Shown here piece by piece: positions 9,555-18,164 of a stretch of 64,000 nucleotides of DNA (position 1 is the first letter of the stretch; the number at the start of each line of letters is the position of its first letter). A program made the translations under genes and the position numbers. A model generated the notes under the pieces. It made no database searches. It worked only from the letters and a program-made list of their open reading frames with translations, and was not told the DNA's origin. Location: NCBI GenBank assembly GCA_943787785.1, contig CALSNT010000018.1, positions 1 to 64,000 on the forward strand. The letters are read 5' to 3'. Source of the stretch: an uncultured Paracoccaceae bacterium (lineage in GTDB: Bacteria > Pseudomonadota > Alphaproteobacteria > Rhodobacterales > Rhodobacteraceae).

Positions 9555-10364
9555 ATGGGATTTCCCGGCACTTGGATGACGGAAAGTGAAAGCGTGGTTT
9601 ACCGCGTTGTGCCCAAGTGTGCCTGCTCGACCATCGGGCAGGTCATGTACTATTCAGACCACGGCGAATACTTCGACGGCGACATCCATGACGCGACCAG
9701 CGGGCTGCACAAATGGGCGATCCCGGAGAGTCAGCCGAAGATCGAAGACATCGTGAAGAACCACCGCGCCTATGCGTTTACATGTGTGCGCAATCCCTAC
9801 ACGCGTGTGCTGAGTTCCTTTTTCGACAAGATTTGCGGCATTCAGCGCAACGGCAGCCGGTATCGTGGCAATCTGGTCCCCAAGCTGATCCAAACCTACG
9901 GGATCGAGGTTGAGGGTGATTTCGACCAGATCGCCTCGTTCCGCCGGTTCCTGCTGTTCGTGCGCGACACGGTGAAATTCCGCAAACCGATGGACCCGGA
10001 TATCCACTGGTCCGCAATGGCAGGGCATGTGTCTACGTTTATCGTGAACGGCGGACGCTATGACAGATTTATCCATACCGAGACCTTCTCGGACGGGATG
10101 AACGATGTGCTGGCGTCGATCGACACGAAGGTGCCGGTCAATATGAAATCCGTGCCGCGCTTCAACGAAAGCGAAGGCCACGGACCCAAACGCGCGCATC
10201 CGGTCGAAGAGTACTTCGACGATCTGTCACGCCACTTGATGTGGGAAATCTATCATCGCGACTTTAAACTGTTTGGCTATGACTTCGACGACCCATCCAA
10301 CAAGATGCCCGTGCGCGAAGTTGATCTGGACGAGGTTCACGTCAAACTGGGCGATCCCGGCTAG
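9555..10364 (+). CDS. Sulfotransferase family 2 protein
   Basis: A 269-residue protein of the carbohydrate sulfotransferase group. VVPKCACSTIGQVMYY near residue 22 is the 5'-PAPS phosphosulfate loop (PK-x-x-C-S/T), and FTCVRNPYTRVLSSFFDK near residue 75 is the 3'-phosphate-binding R-x-P-x-x-R-x-x-S motif. It would move sulfate from PAPS to a glycan hydroxyl. There is no transmembrane anchor, unlike the Golgi enzymes. It is divergent from the GT14 gene across a 127-base intergenic region, which supports a joint role in a sulfated surface polysaccharide. Confidence 0.8.
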   Translation: MGFPGTWMTESESVVYRVVPKCACSTIGQVMYYSDHGEYFDGDIHDATSGLHKWAIPESQPKIEDIVKNHRAYAFTCVRNPYTRVLSSFFDKICGIQRNGSRYRGNLVPKLIQTYGIEVEGDFDQIASFRRFLLFVRDTVKFRKPMDPDIHWSAMAGHVSTFIVNGGRYDRFIHTETFSDGMNDVLASIDTKVPVNMKSVPRFNESEGHGPKRAHPVEEYFDDLSRHLMWEIYHRDFKLFGYDFDDPSNKMPVREVDLDEVHVKLGDPG

Positions 10365-10416
10365 GACGGTGGCGCGCAGGCGCGCGGTGAAATTCGCCTT
10401 AGCTGGAACCGCATTT

Positions 10417-11421
10417 TCAGAGTAATCCGTGGCTGGCGAACAAGGCGCGTAAATCTGCCACCGGGCGCGGGCCGACGTGTCCGATGACTTCGGCGGCGGC
10501 GGCAACTCCCATGCGGCCTGCCCGGTCCATATCTGTTCCGGTGGCAAAGCCGTAAAGGAATCCGGCCGCGAATTGATCCCCGGCCCCTGTGGCGTCGACA
10601 GGAGTAACCTTCTCCACTGGCACTTCAGTCTTTTCCCCGCCCTGAAGCAGCCAGACCGGATCGCCGGACCGAGTGCAGACCACCGTGGCGCAAACGTCGG
10701 CTGCCTGCGCAAGGGCTGCGGCCAGATCGTCAGTTTCATAGAGCGTCGTCCACTCGGCCGCGTTACCGATCACGAAGTCCATTTCATCCCGGATCAGGCG
10801 CAGGAAATCAGTGCGGTGCCGGTCCGCGCAGAACGGATCGCTGAGTGTAATACCGCTCTGTCCGCCGGCGCTGCGCATCTGGCGCGCAGCCTCGGCAAAG
10901 GCGGTTTTGCCCTCGTCCTTGTCAAACAGATAGCCTTCGAGGAACAGAATGCCGCCATTGGCAAAAACGCCTGCATCCACGTCACCGCTTTCCAGATCAG
11001 CACCCGCACCCAAATACGTGTTCATCGAGCGTTCGCCATCGGGAGACACAAAGATCATCGAGCGCGATGTCGGGGCCAGCGCGTCGCCGTCGGGCGGGTT
11101 CGGAAAGGCGGTGCCCGCGTCGGCCATGCTTTGGGCATAGAACCGACCCAACCCATCGTCCTTCACCTTGCCGATAAAGGCGGTTTCCAGACCCAGCATC
11201 CCCAGACCGGCGATGGTATTCGCGACAGATCCTCCTGGTGTCTGGGTGCGGTCCTCCATGGAGGCATACAAAAGCTCGGCCCGTGCGCGGTCCACCAGCT
11301 GCATGATGCCCTTTTCGATCCCCATATTGTCCAGGAAACTGTCATCGGCATGGGAAATCACATCGACCATCGCATTTCCAATGCCGATGACGCGGGGGCC
11401 GATCACTTGGGGGGTGCTCAT
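10417..11421 (-). CDS. PfkB-family carbohydrate/adenosine kinase
   Basis: A 334-residue ribokinase-fold kinase. GGSVANTIAGLGMLG is the PfkB N-terminal signature region, and VDATGAGDQFAAGFLYG is the C-terminal signature with the catalytic Asp of the GAGD anion hole. Similarity is to the adenosine-kinase-like PfkB branch common in alphaproteobacteria, but the substrate is not certain. The start at 11421 is set by a 4-base ATGA overlap with the upstream nth gene, so the two are translationally coupled. Confidence 0.85.
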   Translation of the reverse strand: MSTPQVIGPRVIGIGNAMVDVISHADDSFLDNMGIEKGIMQLVDRARAELLYASMEDRTQTPGGSVANTIAGLGMLGLETAFIGKVKDDGLGRFYAQSMADAGTAFPNPPDGDALAPTSRSMIFVSPDGERSMNTYLGAGADLESGDVDAGVFANGGILFLEGYLFDKDEGKTAFAEAARQMRSAGGQSGITLSDPFCADRHRTDFLRLIRDEMDFVIGNAAEWTTLYETDDLAAALAQAADVCATVVCTRSGDPVWLLQGGEKTEVPVEKVTPVDATGAGDQFAAGFLYGFATGTDMDRAGRMGVAAAAEVIGHVGPRPVADLRALFASHGLL

Positions 11422-12062
11422 TGGGTTTTCTCCTCGAACGGGCACAGGTCCCGGATCAGACAGTTGGGACACATCGGCTTGCGGGCTTTACAGACATAGC
11501 GCCCGTGCAGGATCAGCCAATGATGGGCGTGCTGGGCGAACTCGGCGGGGACATTGTCTTCGATGGCGCGCTCGACAGCGACGACATCTTTGCCGGGCGC
11601 AATGCCGGTCCTGTTGCCGACGCGGAAGATATGGGTATCGACGGCTTGTGCGGGATGGCGGAACCACATGTTCAGCACGACGTTGGCGGTTTTTCGGCCC
11701 ACGCCAGGTAGGGATTCGAGGGCCGCGCGCGACGACGGCACCTGGCCACCGAATTCATCGACCAGACGCTGGCTGAGCTTGATGACGTTCTTCGCCTTGT
11801 TGCGGAGCAAGCCAATGGTCTTGATGTGTTCGATGACGCCCGCCTCGCCCAAGGCCAGCATCTTCTCGGGCGTGTCGGCGATGGCGAACAGCCCTCGTGT
11901 GGCCTTGTTCACGCCCACATCCGTTGCCTGCGCGCTGAGCGCGACGGCGACGACGAGCGTATAGGCGTTCGTGTGCTCCAGCTCACCTTTCGGTTCCGGC
12001 TCGGCATCGCGGAAGCGGCGAAAAATCTCGTGGATCGTGGCATATGGCAGCGTGGCTTGCAT
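11418..12062 (-). CDS. nth: Endonuclease III
   Basis: A 214-residue DNA glycosylase/AP lyase that removes oxidised pyrimidines. The helix-hairpin-helix LESLPGVGRKTANVVLN carries the catalytic Lys, and VDTHIFRVGNRTG carries the catalytic Asp. The C-terminal CKARKPMCPNCLIRDLC has the Cys-x6-Cys-x2-Cys-x5-Cys 4Fe-4S spacing. The start at 12062 (MQATLPYATIHEIFRR) gives the normal length; 40 extra codons upstream would be a non-conserved leader. Confidence 0.95.
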   Translation of the reverse strand: MQATLPYATIHEIFRRFRDAEPEPKGELEHTNAYTLVVAVALSAQATDVGVNKATRGLFAIADTPEKMLALGEAGVIEHIKTIGLLRNKAKNVIKLSQRLVDEFGGQVPSSRAALESLPGVGRKTANVVLNMWFRHPAQAVDTHIFRVGNRTGIAPGKDVVAVERAIEDNVPAEFAQHAHHWLILHGRYVCKARKPMCPNCLIRDLCPFEEKTQ

Positions 12063-12171
12063 GGCGCGGGCGTTATGGCGGCGCGGCGCGGGCGGGGCAA
12101 GACAAAGCGCAGGTTTCGGGTCGCATGGGGGCGGTTCAGGCCCTATTTCTGGGGTAACGCCGGAGGATGAC

Positions 12172-13011
12172 ATGACCAACACGCTGAATTTCGAAGACGC
12201 CTATCACTACAAGCTGATGCGCCGGGCCATTGACCTGATTGACGAAAGTGGGGCCGACGCCCCGGCCCTGCCCGACATTGCGGCCGAGATGAACCTCAGC
12301 CCGGCGCATTTCCAGCGGATATTCAGCCGCTGGGCCGGTGTGTCTCACAAGCGCTATCAGCAATGGCTGGCGCTGGGGCATGCAAAGGATTTGCTGGCCA
12401 ATCGGTTCACAACTCTGGAAACCGCCGATGCCGTGGGTCTTTCCGGCGGCGGTCGGCTGCACGATCTTTTTGTACGCTGGGAGGCGATGTCACCGGGTGA
12501 CTATGCGCTTGGTGGTGAGGGGCTGACAATTCGCTGGGGCTGGTTTGAGGGGCCGTTTGGGCGAACGCTTGCGATGGGTACGGATCGGGGACTTTGCGGG
12601 CTGGCGTTTTCCGAGGAGTCCGGCGATGCCGCCGCCATGGACGATATGCGGGGCCGTTGGCCGAAAGCCACGTTTGTTGAGGATGCCGAGGCGTTGCGCC
12701 CATGGATCGCCGCCGCGTTCAGGGGCAATGAAACCAAGCTGCACTTGATCGGTGCTCCGTTTCAGATCAAGGTTTGGGAAGCCTTGCTGCGCATCCCGAC
12801 CGGCCACGTCACCACCTATTCCGAGATTGCCCGCGCCATCGGCAACCCCAAGGCCGTGCGCGCCGTCGGCACCGCCGTGGGTCGCAATCCGATCAGCTGG
12901 CTGGTGCCCTGCCACCGGGCCTTGCGTAAATCGGGCGGCTTGGGAGGGTATCACTGGGGATTGCCCGTCAAACGGGTGTTGCTGGCATGGGAGGCCGCCG
13001 AGAGCGCCTGA
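12172..13011 (+). CDS. AraC-type HTH / O6-methylguanine-DNA methyltransferase fusion
   Basis: A 279-residue protein. Residues ~10-95 form an AraC helix-turn-helix (DIAAEMNLSPAHFQRIFSRW). Residues ~115-275 are an Ogt-type suicide methyltransferase: FQIKVWEALLRIPTGHVTTY, GRNPISWLVPCHR with the acceptor Cys, and GGYHWGLPVKRVLL. It repairs O6-alkylguanine. The N-terminal zinc domain of Ada, which senses methylphosphotriesters, is absent, so classical Ada-type induction is not expected. CGGAGGA lies just before the chosen ATG. Confidence 0.9.
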   Translation: MTNTLNFEDAYHYKLMRRAIDLIDESGADAPALPDIAAEMNLSPAHFQRIFSRWAGVSHKRYQQWLALGHAKDLLANRFTTLETADAVGLSGGGRLHDLFVRWEAMSPGDYALGGEGLTIRWGWFEGPFGRTLAMGTDRGLCGLAFSEESGDAAAMDDMRGRWPKATFVEDAEALRPWIAAAFRGNETKLHLIGAPFQIKVWEALLRIPTGHVTTYSEIARAIGNPKAVRAVGTAVGRNPISWLVPCHRALRKSGGLGGYHWGLPVKRVLLAWEAAESA

Positions 13012-13134
13012 GCGCACATTCGGCAGCAATCCGCCGAGCTTTGCGTCGCTTACCTGGGCGACGGGGCTGTCCTTTACCCTGGCCGGGCAGTATAAAACCG
13101 CTTGGAGATGTGGGACATCAGGGACAAGGACCCC

Positions 13135-13800
13135 ATGAAATATATCAAAACACCGATGATTGTGGCGGTCGGAGCCACCTTTCTTCTAACAGCCTGCGCA
13201 CCGCAGCCGTTTGACCCCAACAACCCGAACCAGCAACGCAACCAAGGGGCCGCTACCGGCGGTTTGCTTGGATTGCTCGCCGGCGCCGCCTCTGGCGACA
13301 ATTCCGAAGAGCGCCGCGAACGTGCCCTTGCAGGTGCGATTATCGGCGCCGGAATCGGGGCTGCCGTAGGGTATGACCTGGACAAGCAGGCGGCCGAATT
13401 GCAGGGCAGTTTCGCCAATGGCTCGATCAACGTCATCAACACCGGCAATGAACTGATTGTTCGCATGCCCGAGGCGATCCTGTTCGCCTTTGACAGCGAC
13501 GCCGTGCGCGCCGTGCTGCGCTCGGACCTGCAGGTCCTGGCGACCAGCCTGAACAAATATCCGGCGTCGACTGTCCGCGTTGTGGGTCATACTGACAACG
13601 TCGGCACCGCTGCCTACAACCAGGATCTCTCGGAGCGTCGCGCTGCGAATGTCGGAGCAATTCTTGTCAGTTCGGGCGTTACGCGGTCGCGGGTTGTCAC
13701 CATCGGTCAGGGCGAAAGCCAGCCGATTGCGTCGAACCTGAATGATGCTGGTCGCGCGCAGAACCGCCGGGTGGACATCATCATCACGCCGAACGGCTAA
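13135..13800 (+). CDS. OmpA-family outer membrane lipoprotein
   Basis: A 221-residue protein. It has a lipoprotein signal (VGATFLLTAC, lipid-anchored Cys near residue 21). A Pro/Asn/Gln-rich linker is followed by a glycine-zipper segment (GAATGGLLGLLAGAASG and GAIIGAGIGAAVGYDLD), then a C-terminal OmpA peptidoglycan-binding domain (VVGHTDNVGTAAYNQDLSERRA). The layout matches YiaD-type lipoproteins that tether the outer membrane to peptidoglycan. AAGGA precedes the start. It is followed by a strong terminator, so it is probably transcribed alone. Confidence 0.92.
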   Translation: MKYIKTPMIVAVGATFLLTACAPQPFDPNNPNQQRNQGAATGGLLGLLAGAASGDNSEERRERALAGAIIGAGIGAAVGYDLDKQAAELQGSFANGSINVINTGNELIVRMPEAILFAFDSDAVRAVLRSDLQVLATSLNKYPASTVRVVGHTDNVGTAAYNQDLSERRAANVGAILVSSGVTRSRVVTIGQGESQPIASNLNDAGRAQNRRVDIIITPNG

Positions 13801-13824
13801 AACCGTCACCAAGAAGTTTGAATC

Positions 13825-13853
13825 AGGCCGGGCCATCGCGCCCGGCCTTTTTT
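13825..13853 (+). terminator. Rho-independent terminator of the OmpA lipoprotein gene
   Basis: A perfect 9-bp stem, AGGCCGGGC (13825-13833) with GCCCGGCCT (13840-13848), has a 6-base loop and is followed by a run of T. It lies 25 bases after the OmpA-family stop codon. Confidence 0.92.
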
Positions 13854-13950
13854 ATTATGAAGCGGAAAAGCCAAAGGCTTCGTTATCGTCAATGGCGCGA
13901 TGAGCGGTGTGAGCGCACGATTTTGGCGCAGTGTAGTCAGCTGTCTAGCG

Positions 13951-13999
13951 CCGCCTCCGGAAGGGGTATTTTCGGACCGATGATGGTGAAAGACCAGCG
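13951..13999. repeat. Dispersed intergenic element, copy 1
   Basis: This AT/GC-mosaic stretch contains CCTCCGG, GGGGTATTT, then GGACCGATGATGGTGAAAG. The same order of words (CCTCCCCGG, GATATTT, then GTCCGATGATGGAGAAAG) occurs at 50621-50658 after the GST gene. Similar CCTCC-GG-TATTT intergenic elements are, as I recall, common in Rhodobacteraceae genomes. Function is unknown. Confidence 0.5.
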
Positions 14000-14014
14000 C
14001 CTGGAGTTGCTAAT

Positions 14015-14046
14015 GAAAAAGCCCGGACGCTGGGTCCAGGCTTTTC
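14015..14046 (-). terminator. Terminator of the Fo ATP synthase operon
   Basis: Read on the minus strand, AAAAGCCTGGAC pairs with GTCCGGGCTTTT (one T-G wobble) around a short CCAGC loop and runs into T residues. It lies about 20 bases after the atpF stop codon. Confidence 0.8.
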
Positions 14047-14067
14047 GGCTTGCGGCTGCAAGACCTT

Positions 14068-14628
14068 TTAGTGAAGGCGCTTTTCGACCGCTCCGATGGC
14101 GTCGTCGATCAGCTTGTCCTGATCGGCATCGCTCATCTGTTTGGTGACGACTTCGGAGGCCGCGCCGATGGCAATCTGAATGGCGCTGTCGCGCACTTCA
14201 CGCACAGCGGCCTTTTCGGCACTGCCGATCTGATCTTCAGCGGCGGCCAGTCGGCGGGCGATGGAGGCTTTGATGTCCTCTTTCGCCTTTTCGGCAGCGG
14301 CTTCAGCTTCCGAGCGGGCCTGCGCGATGATGCGTTCGGACTGAACAGCCACTTCACCCTGCTTACGCTCGAAACCTGCAAGCAGGGTCTGCGCTTCTTC
14401 GCGCAAAGCGCGGGCTTCGTCGAGCTCGGCGCGGATCGTATCGGCACGTTTATCCAAAAGGCCCATCAGCAGGCCCGGCACCTTGAGGTAGATCAGCACG
14501 CCGACGAACAGAAGGAACGCCAGCAGCACGACGAAGTCGGTGTTGCCGAGCGAGAAGAACGGACCCGTCGCGGCCAGTGCAGGGCTGGCGGCCAGTGCTG
14601 CAGCAAGGGTCAGACTGAGGCGCATCAT
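14068..14628 (-). CDS. atpF: ATP synthase Fo subunit b
   Basis: A 186-residue peripheral stalk subunit. An N-terminal hydrophobic segment (a signal-like stretch, then [19 protein letters not shown]) anchors it in the membrane. It is followed by a long charged, Ala-rich coiled coil (residues ~60-175) that would reach the F1 head. It overlaps the upstream b' gene by 4 bases (ATGA). Together b and b' replace the b2 homodimer of enteric bacteria, as is usual in photosynthetic bacteria and their relatives. Confidence 0.93.
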   Translation of the reverse strand: MMRLSLTLAAALAASPALAATGPFFSLGNTDFVVLLAFLLFVGVLIYLKVPGLLMGLLDKRADTIRAELDEARALREEAQTLLAGFERKQGEVAVQSERIIAQARSEAEAAAEKAKEDIKASIARRLAAAEDQIGSAEKAAVREVRDSAIQIAIGAASEVVTKQMSDADQDKLIDDAIGAVEKRLH

Positions 14629-15194
14629 GACTTGATCCTTTGTTCCACAGCCGCCTTGATCGTGTTGGCATCAGCCTTCTGGCCCAGTACCGACACAATC
14701 TCTTTCGCGACATCGTTGGCCACCTCGCGCACCGAGTCGATGGCGCCGTCGCGTATTTCGGCGATGCGGCTTTCGCTTTCGGCGGTCTTGGCGGCGATCT
14801 CGGCCTCGGCGTGCGATGTGGCGACGTCCAGATCCTTCTGGATGTCGGCCTTGGCGTCAGCGATGATCTTCTGAGCTTCGGCACGGGCATCGACCAGCGC
14901 TTTGTCATAGGCGGCTTCAGCCTCGACCGCCTTATTGCGCAGGTCTTCGGCGGCGGCGATGTCGTTACTGATGGCTCCGGCACGGTCCGCCAGCACCGAC
15001 GCAATGCGCGGCAGGGCGATCCGGTTCAGGATCAGGTAGATGACCACCAGCGTGATGACCAACCAGAAGATCTGGTTCGGGAAGGACGAGAAATCCAGCT
15101 GCGGCATTCCAACAGCTTCGCCTGCCGAATGGCTATCAACGCCAAGCGCGTCGGCCAGACCGTCTCCGTTGGTGTCTGTTTCTTCGGTCGCCAT
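14625..15194 (-). CDS. atpF': ATP synthase Fo subunit b'
   Basis: A 189-residue second stalk subunit. The first ~35 residues are hydrophilic, then [35 protein letters not shown] gives the membrane helix (shown here as adjoining parts of the conserved FPNQIFWL region). Charged heptads follow to the C-terminus ([20 protein letters not shown]). It sits between atpE and atpF and overlaps the latter by 4 bases. The FPNQIFWL sequence is typical of alphaproteobacterial b'. Confidence 0.9.
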   Translation of the reverse strand: MATEETDTNGDGLADALGVDSHSAGEAVGMPQLDFSSFPNQIFWLVITLVVIYLILNRIALPRIASVLADRAGAISNDIAAAEDLRNKAVEAEAAYDKALVDARAEAQKIIADAKADIQKDLDVATSHAEAEIAAKTAESESRIAEIRDGAIDSVREVANDVAKEIVSVLGQKADANTIKAAVEQRIKS

Positions 15195-15264
15195 CGCAGG
15201 TGCGCCCTTTCCAGTTGGTCCAGCCGGGCAGCGGATGCCGCCCGGTCGTCAGTGGTCGCTTGTC

Positions 15265-15501
15265 TTAGACTGCGAACATCAGCAGCAAAGCGACGAGGAA
15301 CGAGAAGATCCCCAGTGCTTCGGCAAACGCGATACCGATGAACATGGTCGCGGTCTGCGAACCGGCAGCCGACGGGTTGCGCAGGGCGCCCGCGATGAAG
15401 TTGCCGACCACGTGGCCCACACCGACGGCGGCGCCGCCCATGCCGGTACAGGCCAGGCCAGCACCGATGTAAGCACCCATTTGAACGATATCACCAGTCA
15501 T
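15265..15501 (-). CDS. atpE: ATP synthase Fo subunit c
   Basis: A 78-residue ring subunit with two membrane helices joined by a polar loop ([14 protein letters not shown]). The second helix contains [19 protein letters not shown], with the proton-carrying Glu in AFAEALG. A glycine-rich first helix ([21 protein letters not shown]) matches ring packing. It lies between atpB and b', with 52- and 70-base gaps. A start with TCTCC-rich leader on the other strand (GGAGAGAC on its own) gives a good ribosome site. Confidence 0.95.
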   Translation of the reverse strand: MTGDIVQMGAYIGAGLACTGMGGAAVGVGHVVGNFIAGALRNPSAAGSQTATMFIGIAFAEALGIFSFLVALLLMFAV

Positions 15502-15552
15502 GTTGTCTCTCCTTGGAAGTATGTCAGTTGAATTGAGGTTGTTGCGGGCGCG

Positions 15553-16302
15553 TCAGTGATGCGGATGCAGAGCATCGCGCAGGTAGACGCAAGTGAGGAT
15601 TGCGAAGACGTAGGCCTGGATGAAGGACACCAGAACCTCGAGCGCGTAGATCGCACTGATCGCGGCAATGGACACCGGGCTGATCAGGGCCACAACGGCG
15701 AAGCCCGCGAAGACTTTGATCACGGCGTGGCCGGCCATCATGTTGCCTGCCAGACGAATGGAGTGGCTGACGGGACGCACGAAGTAGCTGATGACCTCGA
15801 TCAGCGCCAGGATCGGGCGGAGAACCAGGGGCGCGGCGGAAATCCAGAACACGCTAAGGAAACCAGCACCGTTTTTGACGAAGCCCAGGATTGTTACGAA
15901 CAGGAACACGGCCATCGCCATAACGCCGGTAACGGCGATGTGGCTGGTGGTGGTGAAGGCCATCGGCAGCAGGCCGAGGAAGTTCGAGAAGACGATGAAG
16001 ATGAACAGCGTCATGATGTAGGGGAAATACTTCAACCCGTCCTTGCCGGTCACATCCTCGACCATCTTATAGACGAAGCCATAGGCAAGTTCGGCGACGG
16101 ACTGAATGCGGCTGGGCACGATGGCCCGGCCACGGGTTCCGACGACCAGCAGCAGGACAACGCACAGCACAGCCAGGGCCATCCAGAGCGTGACGTTTGT
16201 GGGCGTGTACCAGTTAACCTCGGTCCCGCCGAACAGCGGCTTGACCACAAACTGGTCCATCGGGTGGATATTCAGGCCACCTTCTGCTGCGTCTTCAGCC
16301 AT
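15553..16302 (-). CDS. atpB: ATP synthase Fo subunit a
   Basis: A 249-residue integral membrane subunit forming the proton half-channels. [19 protein letters not shown] contains the essential Arg opposite the c ring, and [17 protein letters not shown] closes the protein. The start at 16302 is preferred to one nine codons upstream because AAGGA precedes it and the atpI stop lies only a few bases away (8-base overlap), consistent with coupling. Confidence 0.95.
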   Translation of the reverse strand: MAEDAAEGGLNIHPMDQFVVKPLFGGTEVNWYTPTNVTLWMALAVLCVVLLLVVGTRGRAIVPSRIQSVAELAYGFVYKMVEDVTGKDGLKYFPYIMTLFIFIVFSNFLGLLPMAFTTTSHIAVTGVMAMAVFLFVTILGFVKNGAGFLSVFWISAAPLVLRPILALIEVISYFVRPVSHSIRLAGNMMAGHAVIKVFAGFAVVALISPVSIAAISAIYALEVLVSFIQAYVFAILTCVYLRDALHPHH

Positions 16303-16627
16303 CACGATTGTCCTTCGATTCTGCACCACCCTGCGGCGGTCCGTTCAATTCCTTGGCGGATCGCAGCATAACGTTCACGCCCGCGGCAAATCCCAGCAAC
16401 ACAAACACCACCAGAAAGATCGGGAGAGTCCCGAACAGGCTGTCCAGCCCGTATCCGATGGCAAAACCGATGACGATGCCCGTCACCAGCTCGATCACCA
16501 TGCGCCAGGCCAGGTGGGCCTGAGAATGGTGGTCTTCGAACTTCCGGGTCGGCGCTTCCGCCCCCTTCGCCGCCCTGAGTTTCGCGTCCAGCGCGTCCAG
16601 TTGCGCCTTTTGCTTCTCATCAGGCAT
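16295..16627 (-). CDS. atpI: ATP synthase accessory protein AtpI
   Basis: A 110-residue protein: a charged N-terminal half ([18 protein letters not shown]), then two hydrophobic helices ([20 protein letters not shown] and [18 protein letters not shown]). It matches AtpI, which assists c-ring assembly and Mg2+ handling. It is the first gene of the operon atpI-B-E-b'-F and overlaps atpB by 8 bases. Confidence 0.92.
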   Translation of the reverse strand: MPDEKQKAQLDALDAKLRAAKGAEAPTRKFEDHHSQAHLAWRMVIELVTGIVIGFAIGYGLDSLFGTLPIFLVVFVLLGFAAGVNVMLRSAKELNGPPQGGAESKDNRDG

Positions 16628-16657
16628 CGACGAAGACCCCTTTGTTCAGTCGCGCGG

Positions 16658-16686
16658 AACCTAGGTCTGGGGCTTGGATGAGTCAA
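16658..16686 (-). promoter_or_regulatory. Candidate promoter of the atp operon
   Basis: On the minus strand TTGACT (16686-16681) and TAGGTT (16663-16658) are separated by 17 bases. The boxes lie about 30-60 bases upstream of the atpI start. No transcript data; recognised by pattern only. Confidence 0.55.
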
Positions 16687-16789
16687 GCGACGCGAAATGC
16701 TCCATATCATTTTGTTTTTATTCGGATTTTCCTAGCGTGCGACAGCGCACCGCAGGCCTGCAGACCGGTGCTGACATTCAACTGATCGG

Positions 16790-17683
16790 TTAAAGGTTTG
16801 ACCTGTTTCGCAGCGGGACCGTGATATCCAGCAACCAGTCGCGGAAGGATCGCGCACTGCGAGACCGCGCACTCCGTTCACTACCGATCAGGTAATACGC
16901 GCCTTCAGTCAGCGGGATGTCGAAGCATCGTACAAGGCGTCCTTCGGCGACGTGACCTTCGACCAATTCGGCAGAGCACAGGATCACGCCATGGCCGCAA
17001 AGCGCGGATTCGATCGCCAGAAGCACGCGCATGCGCCAGCCGTGGGGTGGGAGTTCGTCGGGCGCAACTCCGCCCGCCAGCGCGAACCAGTCGGCCCAGG
17101 TGTTGGCTTGGCGGTCGCGATACGGGGCGTGCTGCAGCAAGTCGCGCGGAGATTTGATTGTTGCGGCCAGCTCCGGGGTCGCAAACGGATACATCGGCAG
17201 GCCGCCGATCAGATCGGCGGGTCCATCGGGAAGACCCTTGGCAATGTAGCGCAGTGCGAAGTCCGCCTCGTAGCGCGTGACGTCGACGAGATTCTGCGAC
17301 ACGTCCAGTTGCAGGTCGATGGTTGGAAACCGAGTGCGAAAATCCTCGAGGCGCGGGGTCAGCCATTTGATCGCGAAACTGGACTCGCTGTTTACAACCA
17401 ATGTCCCTTCGGGGCGTTCGGCCAGCGCCTCGGTCGCTTCGGCGATCTGATCGAAGGCGGGCGAGATATGGGCGAGGTAACGCTGGCCCGCCTCGGTCAG
17501 GGCAACGCCGCGCTGTTCGGTGCGGAACAGCGGTGCGCCGAGGCGGTGTTCCAGCCCGCGCACATGGCGACTGATTGAGGAGTGGCTGACACTCAGTTCC
17601 TCGGCCGCGCGCGAAAAACTTTGGTGGCGTCCGGCAGCCTCGAAAGCGCGCAGGGCGTTAAGCGGGGGAAGTTGACGGGACAT
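16790..17683 (-). CDS. LysR-family regulator (GcvA-like)
   Basis: A 297-residue regulator. Residues ~6-65 form the winged helix-turn-helix (LNALRAFEAAGRHQSFSRAAEELSVSHSSISRHVRGLE, in adjoining parts), and the rest is a periplasmic-binding-like effector domain. The P-PLNALRAFEAAGRH opening is typical of the GcvA branch, which often controls amino acid metabolism or beta-lactamase. It is divergent from the DUF1127 gene. The start at 17683 has no clear Shine-Dalgarno; a 22-codon upstream extension is possible but not conserved. Confidence 0.88.
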   Translation of the reverse strand: MSRQLPPLNALRAFEAAGRHQSFSRAAEELSVSHSSISRHVRGLEHRLGAPLFRTEQRGVALTEAGQRYLAHISPAFDQIAEATEALAERPEGTLVVNSESSFAIKWLTPRLEDFRTRFPTIDLQLDVSQNLVDVTRYEADFALRYIAKGLPDGPADLIGGLPMYPFATPELAATIKSPRDLLQHAPYRDRQANTWADWFALAGGVAPDELPPHGWRMRVLLAIESALCGHGVILCSAELVEGHVAEGRLVRCFDIPLTEGAYYLIGSERSARSRSARSFRDWLLDITVPLRNRSNL

Positions 17684-17790
17684 ATATATTTGTGCGTTTT
17701 TTGCACAGGTTATGTCAAGCAAAGGCTTTTGAACCCCGCGGCCAAACATGCGAAGAAACGCCTAATAAATTCATAAACATGAGAGAGACC

Positions 17791-18003
17791 ATGCTTGATA
17801 CAGCCATGCGGACCCGCGCCAACGGGGACTCAAAACTTGCGAAAATAGCACGGCACTGGCTGGCTCTGGTCAGATGGCGCGTCGATCAGCGGCAATTGCC
17901 GCATCTGAACGATCATTTGGCCTGCGATATGGGTCTGGACCAGGCCGAGGTTGACCGTGCGCAGCTGACGCTGCCGTCTCAACAGCACCATCCGATGCTT
18001 TGA
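17791..18003 (+). CDS. DUF1127 small basic protein
   Basis: A 70-residue protein whose second half, RWRVDQRQLPHLNDHLACDMGL, matches the DUF1127 core (R-x4-L-x-x-L-x-D-x-x-L-x-D-x-G). Members are short, stress-induced alphaproteobacterial proteins, and some affect RNA turnover. GAGAGA precedes this ATG; an in-frame ATG at 17779 is also possible. It is divergent from the LysR gene, so the ~100-base gap may hold a LysR-controlled promoter. Confidence 0.7.
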   Translation: MLDTAMRTRANGDSKLAKIARHWLALVRWRVDQRQLPHLNDHLACDMGLDQAEVDRAQLTLPSQQHHPML

Positions 18004-18164
18004 CGCAGCGCGGCGCGCCGAACTGTGGCGGGCAAACCGCGCCCGCAAAGGGCGGCAAACACGGCCGGATCGCTCCGGGCAACCTGCCCATCGCTTTTCT
18101 GGCCATGCAGTTGTGCTAGACAGCTACAAGGCGCATGCGTCTGGAATTGATTGCCTGAGGTTTC

